A stretch of DNA of 64,000 nt from Nocardioides sp. (GTDB lineage Bacteria > Actinomycetota > Actinomycetes > Propionibacteriales > Nocardioidaceae): assembly GCA_002729525.1 (NCBI GenBank), contig PBYI01000008.1, positions 62,001 through 126,000 on the forward strand, read 5' to 3'. Below, piece after piece: positions 6,494 to 14,539 of the stretch (positions are counted from its first letter, which is position 1; every line of letters starts with the position of its first letter). The position numbers and the translations under genes were made by a program. The notes under the pieces are model-generated. The model was not told the DNA's origin, did not search any database, and saw only the letters and a list, made by a program, of their open reading frames with translations.

Positions 6494-7909
6494 TCAGACC
6501 AGCCGCGCGAACGGCCGGGCCTCCTCGAGCTCGTAGGCGAGACCGATCAGGCGGCCCTCCGTGCCCCGCGGTCCGGCGACCATCACGCCGAGCGGCAGCC
6601 CGGCGCCGTCGCCGGCGAGGGGCAGGGAGATCGCCGGCTCGCCGGTGGCGTTCTGCAGCGGCGTGAAGGCCACCCACTCCAGCAGCCGGTCCATCACCAC
6701 GTCGAAGCCCTGGGTGGGGTCGAGGTGCCCCACCAGCGGCGTCGGGTGCGCCAAGGTCGGGCTCAGCAGCACGTCGTGGCGGGCGTAGAACCCGTCGGTG
6801 ACCTCCTGCGACCGACGCAGCCGTCGTACGGCGCCCGGCACCTTGTGCAGCCGGCGCTCGGCGTGCCGGGCCAGACCTCGGGTGAGCGGGTCGAGCCGGT
6901 CGACGTCCCAGCTGCGCCCGTGCATCCGGCGACCGCCGCGGACCAGGGCGAGCGCGGTGGTGGCCCAGTAGAGGAGGAAGTCGTCGCGGAACCCGTCGGG
7001 CACCGGCGCGTCGACCTCTTCGACCTCGTGGCCCAGGCTCTCCAGCAGCAGTCCGACCTCGCGGGTCGCCGCGGCCACCTCGGGGGTGGCGGTCACGCCG
7101 GCCCCGGCCGTGGTGAGACCGACGCGCAGCCGGCGGCGGCCCGCGCGGGTGAGGTCGCCGACCGGCGGCATGCCGACGGCGTGGAAGACCTTCTCGGCCT
7201 CGCGGAAGAACGCGGCGGTGTCGCGCACGCTGCGGGTGACGACCCCGTCGGACACGATCCGCACCGGCATCCGGCGCAGCAGCGCGTCCTGGGCGAACCG
7301 GCCGCGGGTCGGCTTCAACCCGACCAGGCCGTTGACGGCGGCCGGGATCCGGATCGAGCCCCCGCCGTCGTTGGCGTGCGCGATCGGGAGCGCCCCGGAG
7401 GCGACGAGCCCGGCCGACCCGGCCGACGAGGCGCCCGCGACGTGCGCGGTCGACCACGGCGAGCGCACCGCACCCAGCCGTGGGTGCTCGGCCGCCGCGG
7501 AGAAGCCGAACTCCGAGAGCTGGCTCTTGCCCAGTGGCACGAGCCCGGTGGCGAGGTACATCCGGGCGAGGTCGCCGTCGCGCGGGGCCGGTCGGCCCTG
7601 CCACGCGTCGGTGCCCTGGCGAGTGGGCATGCCGGCGACGTCGACGTTGTCCTTGAGGACGCTCGGCACGCCGGCGAAGTACGCCGTACCGGGGTCCTGG
7701 GCGTCGACGCGGGCGCGGTCGAAGGCGCGGAAGGCCAGTGCGTTGAGCGGTCCGTCCACGGCCTCGACGCGAGCGATCGCGGCCTCGACGAGCTCGGGGG
7801 CCGACACCGCGCCCCGTCGGAGCCGGTCGGCGAGGCCGACCGCGTCGTCGGTGCCGAGCGCGTCGTCGGCCCAGGCGGTGACGGTCTGCTGCCGGGTGGG
7901 AGCGGTCAC
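6494..7909 (-). CDS. Amidase (amidase signature family)
   Basis: 471 aa from the GTG at 7909. The catalytic triad of the family is visible: Lys86 (VPSVLKDNVDV), the cis-Ser in GASSAGSAG near residue 162, and the nucleophile Ser185 in DGGGSIRIPA. The C-terminal half (FTPLQNATGEPAISLPL) is also typical. These enzymes hydrolyse diverse amides; the substrate is not predictable. A relation to GatA is unlikely because the partner gatB/gatC genes are absent. It is divergent from a TetR regulator 57 bases away, which probably controls it. GTG 7918 is an alternative start. Confidence 0.9.
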   Translation of the reverse strand: MTAPTRQQTVTAWADDALGTDDAVGLADRLRRGAVSAPELVEAAIARVEAVDGPLNALAFRAFDRARVDAQDPGTAYFAGVPSVLKDNVDVAGMPTRQGTDAWQGRPAPRDGDLARMYLATGLVPLGKSQLSEFGFSAAAEHPRLGAVRSPWSTAHVAGASSAGSAGLVASGALPIAHANDGGGSIRIPAAVNGLVGLKPTRGRFAQDALLRRMPVRIVSDGVVTRSVRDTAAFFREAEKVFHAVGMPPVGDLTRAGRRRLRVGLTTAGAGVTATPEVAAATREVGLLLESLGHEVEEVDAPVPDGFRDDFLLYWATTALALVRGGRRMHGRSWDVDRLDPLTRGLARHAERRLHKVPGAVRRLRRSQEVTDGFYARHDVLLSPTLAHPTPLVGHLDPTQGFDVVMDRLLEWVAFTPLQNATGEPAISLPLAGDGAGLPLGVMVAGPRGTEGRLIGLAYELEEARPFARLV

Positions 7910-7916
7910 GCGCAGC

Positions 7917-7922
7917 ACGGTA
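7917..7922 (-). promoter_or_regulatory. -10 box TACCGT for the amidase, leaderless
   Basis: TACCGT at 7922-7917, 7 bases before GTG 7909. It favours that start over GTG 7918, which overlaps the box. Confidence 0.4.
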
Positions 7923-7954
7923 GCGGCTGCGCGGCCCGTCGGGACCCAGTTCTC

Positions 7955-7960
7955 TAGGGT
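7955..7960 (+). promoter_or_regulatory. -10 box TAGGGT for the TetR gene, leaderless
   Basis: TAGGGT at 7955-7960, 6 bases before GTG 7967. No ribosome site precedes the start, which fits a leaderless message. Confidence 0.5.
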
Positions 7961-7966
7961 GGTCGG

Positions 7967-8530
7967 GTGCGCGGACGACTGACCACGGCGCTCGTCGTCG
8001 AGGCAGCCGCCGACCTGGCCGACGAGCTCGGCTTCGCCGCCCTCACGCCGTCGGAGCTCGCGCGCCGGCTCGACATCCGGGTCGCCAGCCTCTACAGCCA
8101 CGTCGCCGGCGCCGACGATCTGCGGGTGCGCGTCGCCGGGCTGGCGCTGGCCGAGAGCGCCGACCTGCTCGACGCCGCGGTGGCCGGACGGTCCGGTCGG
8201 GACGCGCTGCGGGCGCTCGCCGACACCTACCGCGACTACGCCCGCACCCACCCGGGCCGGTACGACGCTGCGCGCCTGCGGCTGACCGCCGAGCAGGCCG
8301 CGGCGAGCGCGGGCCCACGCCACGCGGCCACCACCCGCGGCGTGCTCGCGGCGTACGGCCTGGACCCCGTCGACGAGACCCACGCGGTGCGGCTGGTCGG
8401 CGGGCTCGTGCACGGCTTCGTGCGCCTCGAGCTCGACGGCGGGTTCGACCACAGCAGCCCACCGGCGGCCGAGAGCTGGGAGCGGGCGGTCGACGCCCTG
8501 GACACCACGCTCACGGCGTGGGGGTCGTGA
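7967..8530 (+). CDS. TetR family transcriptional regulator
   Basis: 187 aa. The N-terminal helix-turn-helix is clear (LVVEAAADLADELGFAALTPSELARRLDIRVASLYSHVAGADDL). The ligand domain carries features of the TetR_C_33/WHG group (HPGRYDAARL, then ETHAVRLVGGLVHGFVRLELDGGFDH). Such proteins are dimeric repressors released by small molecules. It is divergent from the amidase, so that gene is the likely target and its substrate or product a possible ligand. I see no clean palindrome in the 57-base gap. Confidence 0.9.
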   Translation: MRGRLTTALVVEAAADLADELGFAALTPSELARRLDIRVASLYSHVAGADDLRVRVAGLALAESADLLDAAVAGRSGRDALRALADTYRDYARTHPGRYDAARLRLTAEQAAASAGPRHAATTRGVLAAYGLDPVDETHAVRLVGGLVHGFVRLELDGGFDHSSPPAAESWERAVDALDTTLTAWGS

Positions 8531-8549
8531 GCGGGCAGCACGGGCCCGG

Positions 8550-9269
8550 TCAGAACAGCAGCGCGGCCAGCACCGGCAGGACCAGGCTGGTCGCGAGCGC
8601 GGTGAGGCCCATCGCCAGGCCGCAGAAGGCGCCCTCGACCTCGGAGTCGTGCAGCAGCCGGGCGGTGCCGATGCCGTGCGACACCGAACCGAGCGCGACG
8701 CCGCGCACGCGGGGGTCGCGCAGCCGCAGCCACGTCATCAGGTGCGGTCCGGCGACCGCCCCGAGGGTGCCGGCGACGATCGCCAGGGCGGCGCTGAGCG
8801 GCGCGATGCCACCGAGGGTCTCCGAGAGCGCGATTGCGACCGGGGCGGTCGTGGCCTTCGGCGCGAGGGTGCGCTGGAGCAGCTCGTCGGCGCCGAGCGC
8901 GCGGGCGACCAGGGACGCCGAGGTCACCGAGACGACCGCCCCGACGAGCACCGCCACGAGCAGCGGCACCACGACGGCGCGCAGCCGGTGCCACTGCCGG
9001 TGCAGCGGCACGGCGAGCGCGACCGTCGCCGGGCCGAGGAAGAACGACACGACCTGCGTCGCGTCGACGTACGCCGCCACGTCGACGTCGAGCGCGACCA
9101 CGACGGCCCCGACGACCACGACGCCGACCAGCACGGGCTGCGCCAGCGGGTGCCCGCCGCTGCGGTCGCGCAGGCGACACCCGAGCGCGTAGACCACGAC
9201 GGTCAGCGTCACCAGGAACAGCGGGGAGGTGCGCAGCCAGTCGAGGGCGCCGTCCCAGCCGGCGCTCAC
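8550..9269 (-). CDS. lrgB: LrgB/CidB family membrane protein
   Basis: 239 aa with about seven hydrophobic segments. Family marks are FFLGPATVALAVPLHRQW, LAPKATTAPVAIALSE, GPHLMTWLRLRDPRVRGVALGSVSHGIGTAR and EGAFCGLAMGLTA. LrgB proteins work with LrgA/CidA as a holin-like pair or as pyruvate/glycolate-type carboxylate transporters. The GTG start at 9269 overlaps the stop of the lrgA-like gene (GTGA). Confidence 0.9.
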   Translation of the reverse strand: MSAGWDGALDWLRTSPLFLVTLTVVVYALGCRLRDRSGGHPLAQPVLVGVVVVGAVVVALDVDVAAYVDATQVVSFFLGPATVALAVPLHRQWHRLRAVVVPLLVAVLVGAVVSVTSASLVARALGADELLQRTLAPKATTAPVAIALSETLGGIAPLSAALAIVAGTLGAVAGPHLMTWLRLRDPRVRGVALGSVSHGIGTARLLHDSEVEGAFCGLAMGLTALATSLVLPVLAALLF

Positions 9270-9652
9270 CGGGCCGCCCCGCGTCCGGTCGCGCGGCGCC
9301 GCACCAGCGCCTGCATCGTCCAGCCGACGGCGGCGAGACCGGCGCCCCAGGAGACGACGAGCCCCGCGCCCAGCGGGAGCACGTCGGCGCGCACCGTGCC
9401 GACGTACGCCAGGATGCCGACGCCGGCGGGCACGAACAGCAGCTGGAGGTGGGCGAGCAGGCCGGTGGAGGTGGTGAGCACCGGGTGGTCGTCGCGCGGG
9501 CGGCGCACCCGGAGCACGACCAGCAGCAGCACCATCCCCACGACCGGGCCGGGCACGGGAGCGTCGAGGGCGGCGACGAGCGCGGTGCCGACGAGCTGGC
9601 AGACCAGCAGCCAGGCGAGGCCGGTGACGACCGCGGCGGGACCTCGGCTCAC
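9266..9652 (-). CDS. lrgA: CidA/LrgA family holin-like membrane protein
   Basis: 128 aa, four predicted membrane helices. Marks are VCQLVGTALVAALDAPVPGPVVGMVLLL and LQLLFVPAGVGILAYVG, typical of LrgA (PvPGpviGm and LfVPagVGim). The GTG start at 9652 overlaps the tag stop and its own stop overlaps the lrgB start, so tag, lrgA and lrgB are translationally coupled. The likely role is membrane permeability control or carboxylate transport as an LrgAB complex. Confidence 0.9.
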   Translation of the reverse strand: MSRGPAAVVTGLAWLLVCQLVGTALVAALDAPVPGPVVGMVLLLVVLRVRRPRDDHPVLTTSTGLLAHLQLLFVPAGVGILAYVGTVRADVLPLGAGLVVSWGAGLAAVGWTMQALVRRRATGRGAAR

Positions 9653-10260
9653 GCGCGACTCCTCCCGGCGGGGCCGATCCCGGGCGCCCCGCGCCGGTGG
9701 CAGCCGACGAGGTGCGGGTCGACGAGGCCGATCGCCTCCATCAGCGCGTGCATCGTGGTCGGACCGACGAAGGCGAAGCCGCGACGCTTGAGCTCCTTCG
9801 ACAGCGCCACCGACTCCGGTGTGGTGGTCGGCATCGTGTCGGTGTCGACCGGAGCGTGCTCGGCCGGCGCGAAGCGGTGGAGGAGGTCCGCGAGTCCGGC
9901 GACGTCGCCGGCCGAGCGGAGCGCGACGGTGGCGCGCGCGTTGGTCACGGCCGCCGCGACCTTGGCCCGGTTGCGGACGATCCGGGCGTCGCCGAGCAGC
10001 CGCGCCTCGTCGTCGGGGCCGAAGGCGGCGACGCGGTCGGCGTCGAAGCCGAGGAAGACCTCGCGGAAGGCCTCGCGCTTCGCCAGGATCGTCGCCCAGG
10101 AGAGGCCGGACTGGAAGGCCTCCAGCGTCAGCCGCTCGAGGTGGGCGGACTCCCCGTCGACCGGGCGCCCCCACTCCTCGTCGTGGTAGGTGCGCAGCGC
10201 ACCGGGCGCCGCGCCCCACGGGCAGCGGGCGACGCCGTCGTCGCCGTGCACGGGTCCCAT
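9649..10260 (-). CDS. tag: DNA-3-methyladenine glycosylase I
   Basis: 203 aa from the ATG at 10260. Tag removes 3-methyladenine from alkylated DNA. Seen are the N-terminal zinc ligand CPWG, YHDEEWGRPV, FQSGLSWATILAKREAFREVF, and the C-terminal zinc pair in LVGCHRR. These are the four-ligand zinc site and the alkylbase pocket of the family. A longer frame up to 10329 adds an unconvincing Arg-rich leader. It follows the histidine kinase gene by 34 bases and may share its transcript. Confidence 0.94.
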   Translation of the reverse strand: MGPVHGDDGVARCPWGAAPGALRTYHDEEWGRPVDGESAHLERLTLEAFQSGLSWATILAKREAFREVFLGFDADRVAAFGPDDEARLLGDARIVRNRAKVAAAVTNARATVALRSAGDVAGLADLLHRFAPAEHAPVDTDTMPTTTPESVALSKELKRRGFAFVGPTTMHALMEAIGLVDPHLVGCHRRGAPGIGPAGRSRA

Positions 10261-10294
10261 GCGTCCATCCTGCCCGGCCGCGCCGACGGCCGGC

Positions 10295-11503
10295 TCAGTC
10301 GGTGGGCACCTCGGCGAGCGTCGAGACACCGAGCGGGAGGAGACAGGTGAAGACCGACCCGGCGCCGACGTCGCTGCGCACCTCGATCCGGCCGCCCATC
10401 ACCTGCACGAGCTCGCGGCACACGGCCAGTCCCAGCCCGGTGCCGCCGCCCCGGGCGGACGGCCGCACCTGGGTGAAGACCTCGAAGATCCCGGTCTGCT
10501 CCTCGTCGCTCATGCCGATGCCGGTGTCGGTGACGGTGAGCGACACCACGACCCGCCGGCCCGCCGGCCGCAGCTCGCGCGCGACGTCGACGGTCACGCG
10601 GACGCCGCCCTCGTCGGTGAACTTCACCGCGTTGCTGAGCAGGTTGACCAGCACCTGGCAGATGCGGGTGCCGTCCCCCACGACCACGGGAGGTACGTCG
10701 TCGGTGACGGCCGCGTCGAGCGTGAGGTCCTTGGCCGCGGCCCAGTCGCGGGCCAGGCCGACCGCCTCCTCGACGACCTCGCGGAGGTCGAACGGGTCGT
10801 CGGCGAGGGTCGCCCGGCCACCCTCGAGACGGGTGAAGTCGAGCAGGTCGTCGACCAGCCGCAGCAGCCGGGCGCCGGAGCGGTCCATCAGGGCCAGCAG
10901 GCGCCGCTGGTCGTCGTCGAGCTCGGACTCCCCCAGCAGCTCGGCCCCGGCGAGCAGGCTGGTCAGCGGGGTGCGGATCTCGTGGCTGATCGTGGCGAGG
11001 AACCCCGCCTTGACCTCGGCGGCACGCAGCGCGGCGGCGTGGGCACGCCGCATCTCCTCCTCCGCGCGACGCTTGGCGGTGAGGTCCTGGGAGACGACCA
11101 GGGCGCCGGCGACGCCCCCGTCGGCGCCGGCGACCGGGAGCCCGAGGACGTCGAGCTCGACGTCGCTGCCGTCGGCGTGCCGGAAGCGCACGATGGTCTG
11201 CTGCGCCTCACCGGCCAGCAGCCGGGCGAACTGCTGCGCCACGCGCTCGAGGTCGTCGGGGTGCAGCAGGTCGATGAAGGTCATCGCCGTCAGCTCGGCC
11301 TCGCTGTAGCCGCTCTGCAGCTGCGAGGGCGCGTTGGAGGCGATGAAGCGACCGCGGGTGTCGACGGCGAACACGCTCATCGGGCTGTGCTCGAACAGCG
11401 CGCGCACCCAGGTGTGCGACTGCTCCGGCGTCACGGACGCGGGCAGCGCCTGCTGCCCCGCGAGTCGCGTGGAGGAGGCGGGGTCGCCCGCCAGGCCGGT
11501 CAC
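10295..11503 (-). CDS. PAS-domain sensor histidine kinase
   Basis: 402 aa, no membrane segment. Order: PAS domain about 30-145 (LFEHSPMSVFAVD, then the PAC-like end SQDLTAKRRAEEEMRR), a HisKA domain with phosphorylated His174 in ISHEIRTPL, and an ATPase with N box LLSNAVKF (~290), G1 DTGIGM (~326) and G2 GGTGLGLA (~355). It is a cytoplasmic kinase with no response regulator beside it, so its partner lies elsewhere. The GTG start at 11503 follows GAGGAG and lies 8 bases after the pirin stop, so it is co-transcribed with pirin. The signal is unknown; redox or small-ligand sensing is possible, but I see no Cys or heme motif. Confidence 0.93.
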   Translation of the reverse strand: MTGLAGDPASSTRLAGQQALPASVTPEQSHTWVRALFEHSPMSVFAVDTRGRFIASNAPSQLQSGYSEAELTAMTFIDLLHPDDLERVAQQFARLLAGEAQQTIVRFRHADGSDVELDVLGLPVAGADGGVAGALVVSQDLTAKRRAEEEMRRAHAAALRAAEVKAGFLATISHEIRTPLTSLLAGAELLGESELDDDQRRLLALMDRSGARLLRLVDDLLDFTRLEGGRATLADDPFDLREVVEEAVGLARDWAAAKDLTLDAAVTDDVPPVVVGDGTRICQVLVNLLSNAVKFTDEGGVRVTVDVARELRPAGRRVVVSLTVTDTGIGMSDEEQTGIFEVFTQVRPSARGGGTGLGLAVCRELVQVMGGRIEVRSDVGAGSVFTCLLPLGVSTLAEVPTD

Positions 11504-11511
11504 GGTGCTCC

Positions 11512-12510
11512 TCAGCCGCGCGGCCGGAGCCGGGTGCCGGGGAGGGTGGGAGCGGGGACGGGCGGGAGCGTCTCGCCCACGGGGCGTCCGAAGCGTCCGT
11601 CGACGAGCCCGTCGTCGGTGACCTGGGCCTGCCAGTCGGCGCGGGCCGCGACCACCTCGTCGTGGTCGGCGCCGACGAAGTTCCACCACATGACGACCTG
11701 CTCGCCCAGCGGCCGGCCACCGAGCAGCAGCACCCTTGCTCCCTCGTCGCCGGCACGCAGCCGCACCGCGGTGCGGCCCGTGCCGAGGTGGGCCAGGGCG
11801 CCCGGGAGGACCTCGCTCCCGTGGACGTCGATCACGCCGGTGTCGACCAGCACCCCGTGCTCGAAGCCCGCGTCGACCGCCACGTCGACGTCGGCGCCCG
11901 GGGCCAGGACCACCTCGGCCCCCAGCAGCGGGCTGGCGGTCGCGACCGGCGACGTGCTGCCCGCCAGCGAGCCGAGGAACACCCGCACGTCGGCGCCCGG
12001 GCCCCCGACGCCCGCGAGTGCGACGACGTCGGGTGCGTAGTGGTCGAAGCGCGGGGTGGTCGCGCGGTCGGCCGCCGGGAGCGCCACCCAGAGCTGGGCG
12101 CCGTGCAGCACCTCGGTGTCCGCGGTGGACACCTCGGAGTGGCTGATCCCGCGACCCGCGGTCATCAGGTTGAGCTCGCCCGGCAGCACCTGGGCGTGGT
12201 GGCCGGCGGAGTCGCGGTGCGTGATCTCACCCTCGAAGAGCCAGCTCACCGTCTGCAGACCGGTGTGCGGGTGCGGCGGCACCGTCATGCCGCCGGTCCC
12301 GTCCGGCCCGCCCACGAGGTCGGGTCCGTAGTGGTCGGCGAAGCACCAGGCGCCGACCATGGTGCGGCCCCGGGCCGGGAGCGTGCGACGTACGGTCATC
12401 GCGCGGGGACCGCCCAGCGGCACCTCGCGGGGCTCGAGCACCGAGACGTCGGCGTCCGCGGGCGTGGACCCGCACGCGACCTCGTCGGGTCGGGTCTCGA
12501 CGTTGCTCAT
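11512..12510 (-). CDS. Pirin family protein
   Basis: 332 aa, bicupin. The metal site of the N-terminal cupin is clear: PPHPHTGLQTVSWLFEGEI and HRDSAGH, followed by MTAGRGISHSE (His, His, His, Glu ligands). The C-terminal pirin_C part is present (LLLGGRPLGEQVVMWWNFV). Pirins are Fe-binding cupins; some have quercetin 2,3-dioxygenase activity, others act as redox-linked regulators. First gene of a run with the histidine kinase. ATG at 12510, with GGAAAG as the ribosome site. Confidence 0.92.
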   Translation of the reverse strand: MSNVETRPDEVACGSTPADADVSVLEPREVPLGGPRAMTVRRTLPARGRTMVGAWCFADHYGPDLVGGPDGTGGMTVPPHPHTGLQTVSWLFEGEITHRDSAGHHAQVLPGELNLMTAGRGISHSEVSTADTEVLHGAQLWVALPAADRATTPRFDHYAPDVVALAGVGGPGADVRVFLGSLAGSTSPVATASPLLGAEVVLAPGADVDVAVDAGFEHGVLVDTGVIDVHGSEVLPGALAHLGTGRTAVRLRAGDEGARVLLLGGRPLGEQVVMWWNFVGADHDEVVAARADWQAQVTDDGLVDGRFGRPVGETLPPVPAPTLPGTRLRPRG

Positions 12511-12630
12511 GGGGCCGATCTTTCCACTGGTCGCACCTGTGTAACCGCTGTCACCTGGTCGGACGTCGCATTTCGGTGGTTGTTCGTCATCACGCCGCCT
12601 GCGGATTTGACGATGTGCCAGGTTTGACGC

Positions 12631-13326
12631 ATGGAGACCTCCACCGCAGGGCCGTACGCCGGGTTCGTCGACGACGCCTCGCCGGTGGGCGCGTCGCCCC
12701 TGCAGCGGTCGCCCTTCGTCGGCGCACGGGCGGTCACCGACACCGCGCTGCCCGACGTACCCGCGGACGCCGGCCCGCTGCGGGTGGTCCTCACCGGCGG
12801 CGCCGGCCAGGTGCCCGGGCCGGTCGCGCTGTGCGCCCGCCGCGGCCTCGACCTGCGCTCGCTCGAGGTCGCCCTGCGCGACCTCGACGACCCCGCGACC
12901 AACGCGCGGCGCGTGGTCGCGGCCGTCGACGCGGTGCGGTCCGACACGGGCCTGCTCACCACCGACGGCGAGGACGTCGTCGTGCACGTGGCCGTCGCCG
13001 GCCCGCCGGGCGCAGGCTGGCTGGTGGCCGCCGACGAGGTCGCCGCGGCCGAGCTGGCGCTCGCGCTGCCCACCGACGCACCGTGGCTGGAGGCGTGGGT
13101 CGACGCCGCGCTGGACCGCGAGCTGACCTTCGTGCTGACCGGCGGCTCGACGTCCCAGGCGGTCGACGCGCTCGGCACCACCGCCCGGCTGTGGGACGCC
13201 GCTCCCCTGCCGGAGGAGACCGTGGCCCGCGACGAGGCGCTCAGCCGGGCCCGGCGCTGGTGCCGGTCGTGGTCGACGACCGCCCCGGCCGCGGCGCTCG
13301 CGCACCTCGCCGGCCTGCGCGGCTGA
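12631..13326 (+). CDS. Hypothetical protein, 231 aa
   Basis: Soluble alpha/beta protein with no motif I recognise. Regions: a variable N-terminus, a core (PLRVVLTGGAGQVPGPVALCARRGLDLRSLEVALRDLDDP), an Ala/Val-rich centre (GEDVVVHVAVAGPPGAGWLVAADEVAAAELALALP) and an acidic-to-basic C-terminus. Codon bias matches neighbours. The 120-base gap to the divergent pirin gene holds two TTTGACG copies 17 bases apart (12606-12612 and 12623-12629), the second abutting the start. It precedes the GT4 gene by 67 bases and could share its transcript. Confidence 0.65.
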   Translation: METSTAGPYAGFVDDASPVGASPLQRSPFVGARAVTDTALPDVPADAGPLRVVLTGGAGQVPGPVALCARRGLDLRSLEVALRDLDDPATNARRVVAAVDAVRSDTGLLTTDGEDVVVHVAVAGPPGAGWLVAADEVAAAELALALPTDAPWLEAWVDAALDRELTFVLTGGSTSQAVDALGTTARLWDAAPLPEETVARDEALSRARRWCRSWSTTAPAAALAHLAGLRG

Positions 13327-13393
13327 CGGACGCTCCGGGCGGTCACCCCGGGGTCACGTCGGCGCCGGGGTCCGTTCACCCCACCGCGCCACG

Positions 13394-14515
13394 GTGACCG
13401 GCGTGCGCATTGCCCAGATCGCGAACTTCGTCGGCCCGGCCTCCGGCGGCATGCGCTTCGCCGTGGAGGCGCTGGGCCGCGGCTACGTCGAGGCCGGTGC
13501 CGAGCGCCTGCTCGTCGTCCCCGGCCCGTACGACGACCGCGTGCGCACGGCGTACGGCGACGTCGTGCAGGTGCGCGCACCCCGGGTCAGCGTGGCGGGC
13601 TACCGCCTCATCGTGGAGCCGTGGCGGGTGGTCGACGTGCTGGAGGAGTTCGCGCCGACGTCGGTGGAGATGAGCGACAAGACGACCCTGCTGCCGGTCG
13701 TGCGCTGGGCGCGCCGCCGCGGGGCGCGGACGACGCTGCTCTCCCACGAGCGGCTCGACGACATGCTCGCGATGCGCACGGGCAAGGACGCCACCTCGCG
13801 GGCCTCGATCGGGCTGCTCAACCGGGTGCTGGTGCGCAGCGTCGACCAGGTCGTGGTGACGTCGCGCTACGCGCACGCGGAGTTCGCGGCCGTCGCCGCC
13901 TCCGCGGGGTGCGAGCTGGTGCGGGTGCCGCTCGGCGTCGACCTGGACCTGTTCCGCCCGCGGGGCTGGGAGCCGTCGCGGACGCTGCGGCTGGTGCTGG
14001 CCGGCCGGCTGTCGCGGGAGAAGTCGCCGCACCTGGCGGTGGCCACCGCTCTCGCGCTGCACCGGCGTGGCGTCGACGTCCGGCTCGACGTGCACGGCGA
14101 CGGTCCGCACCGCGCGGAGCTCGAGGCGCTGGCCGCCGGAGCTCCGGCGCACTTCCACGGCCACCTGGGCGACCGGGTGGCCCTGTCGCGACGGCTCGGG
14201 GAGGCCGACGTCGCGCTGTCGGTGTGCCCGGGCGAGACGTTCGGGCTGGCGGTGCTCGAGGCGCTGGCCAGTGGCACGCCCGTGGTGACGGCCGACCGGG
14301 GCGGCGCGCGCGAGCTCGTCGACGCCTCGTCGGGGGCCTGGGCGACGCCGGACCCCGAGCGGCTCGCGGACGCCGTGCTGCGGGTCGCCGCTCGCCCTCC
14401 CGTCGTACGACGGGCCGCGGCGCGGGCGCGCGCCGAGCGGTTCCCCTGGCAGCGGACGGTGGACCGGATGCTGCTGCTGCACGGCGACCCGCGGGTCGCG
14501 GCGACCGCCGGCTGA
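13394..14515 (+). CDS. GT4-family glycosyltransferase
   Basis: 373 aa (GTG 13394; GTG 13403 gives VRIAQIANF and is equally possible). GT-B fold: N-terminal acceptor domain starting RIAQIANFVGPASGGM, C-terminal donor domain with GRLSREKSPHLAVATA and the EX7E motif in PGETFGLAVLEALASGTPVV. These retaining transferases use nucleotide sugars; resemblance to PimB/MgtA-type mannosyltransferases is likely but not proven. It is convergent with the MptB/UPF0104/methyltransferase operon, suggesting a shared role in envelope glycolipid or lipoglycan synthesis. Confidence 0.9.
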   Translation: MTGVRIAQIANFVGPASGGMRFAVEALGRGYVEAGAERLLVVPGPYDDRVRTAYGDVVQVRAPRVSVAGYRLIVEPWRVVDVLEEFAPTSVEMSDKTTLLPVVRWARRRGARTTLLSHERLDDMLAMRTGKDATSRASIGLLNRVLVRSVDQVVVTSRYAHAEFAAVAASAGCELVRVPLGVDLDLFRPRGWEPSRTLRLVLAGRLSREKSPHLAVATALALHRRGVDVRLDVHGDGPHRAELEALAAGAPAHFHGHLGDRVALSRRLGEADVALSVCPGETFGLAVLEALASGTPVVTADRGGARELVDASSGAWATPDPERLADAVLRVAARPPVVRRAAARARAERFPWQRTVDRMLLLHGDPRVAATAG

Positions 14516-14539
14516 CCGCCCGCCGGGCGCCCGCCGCGC

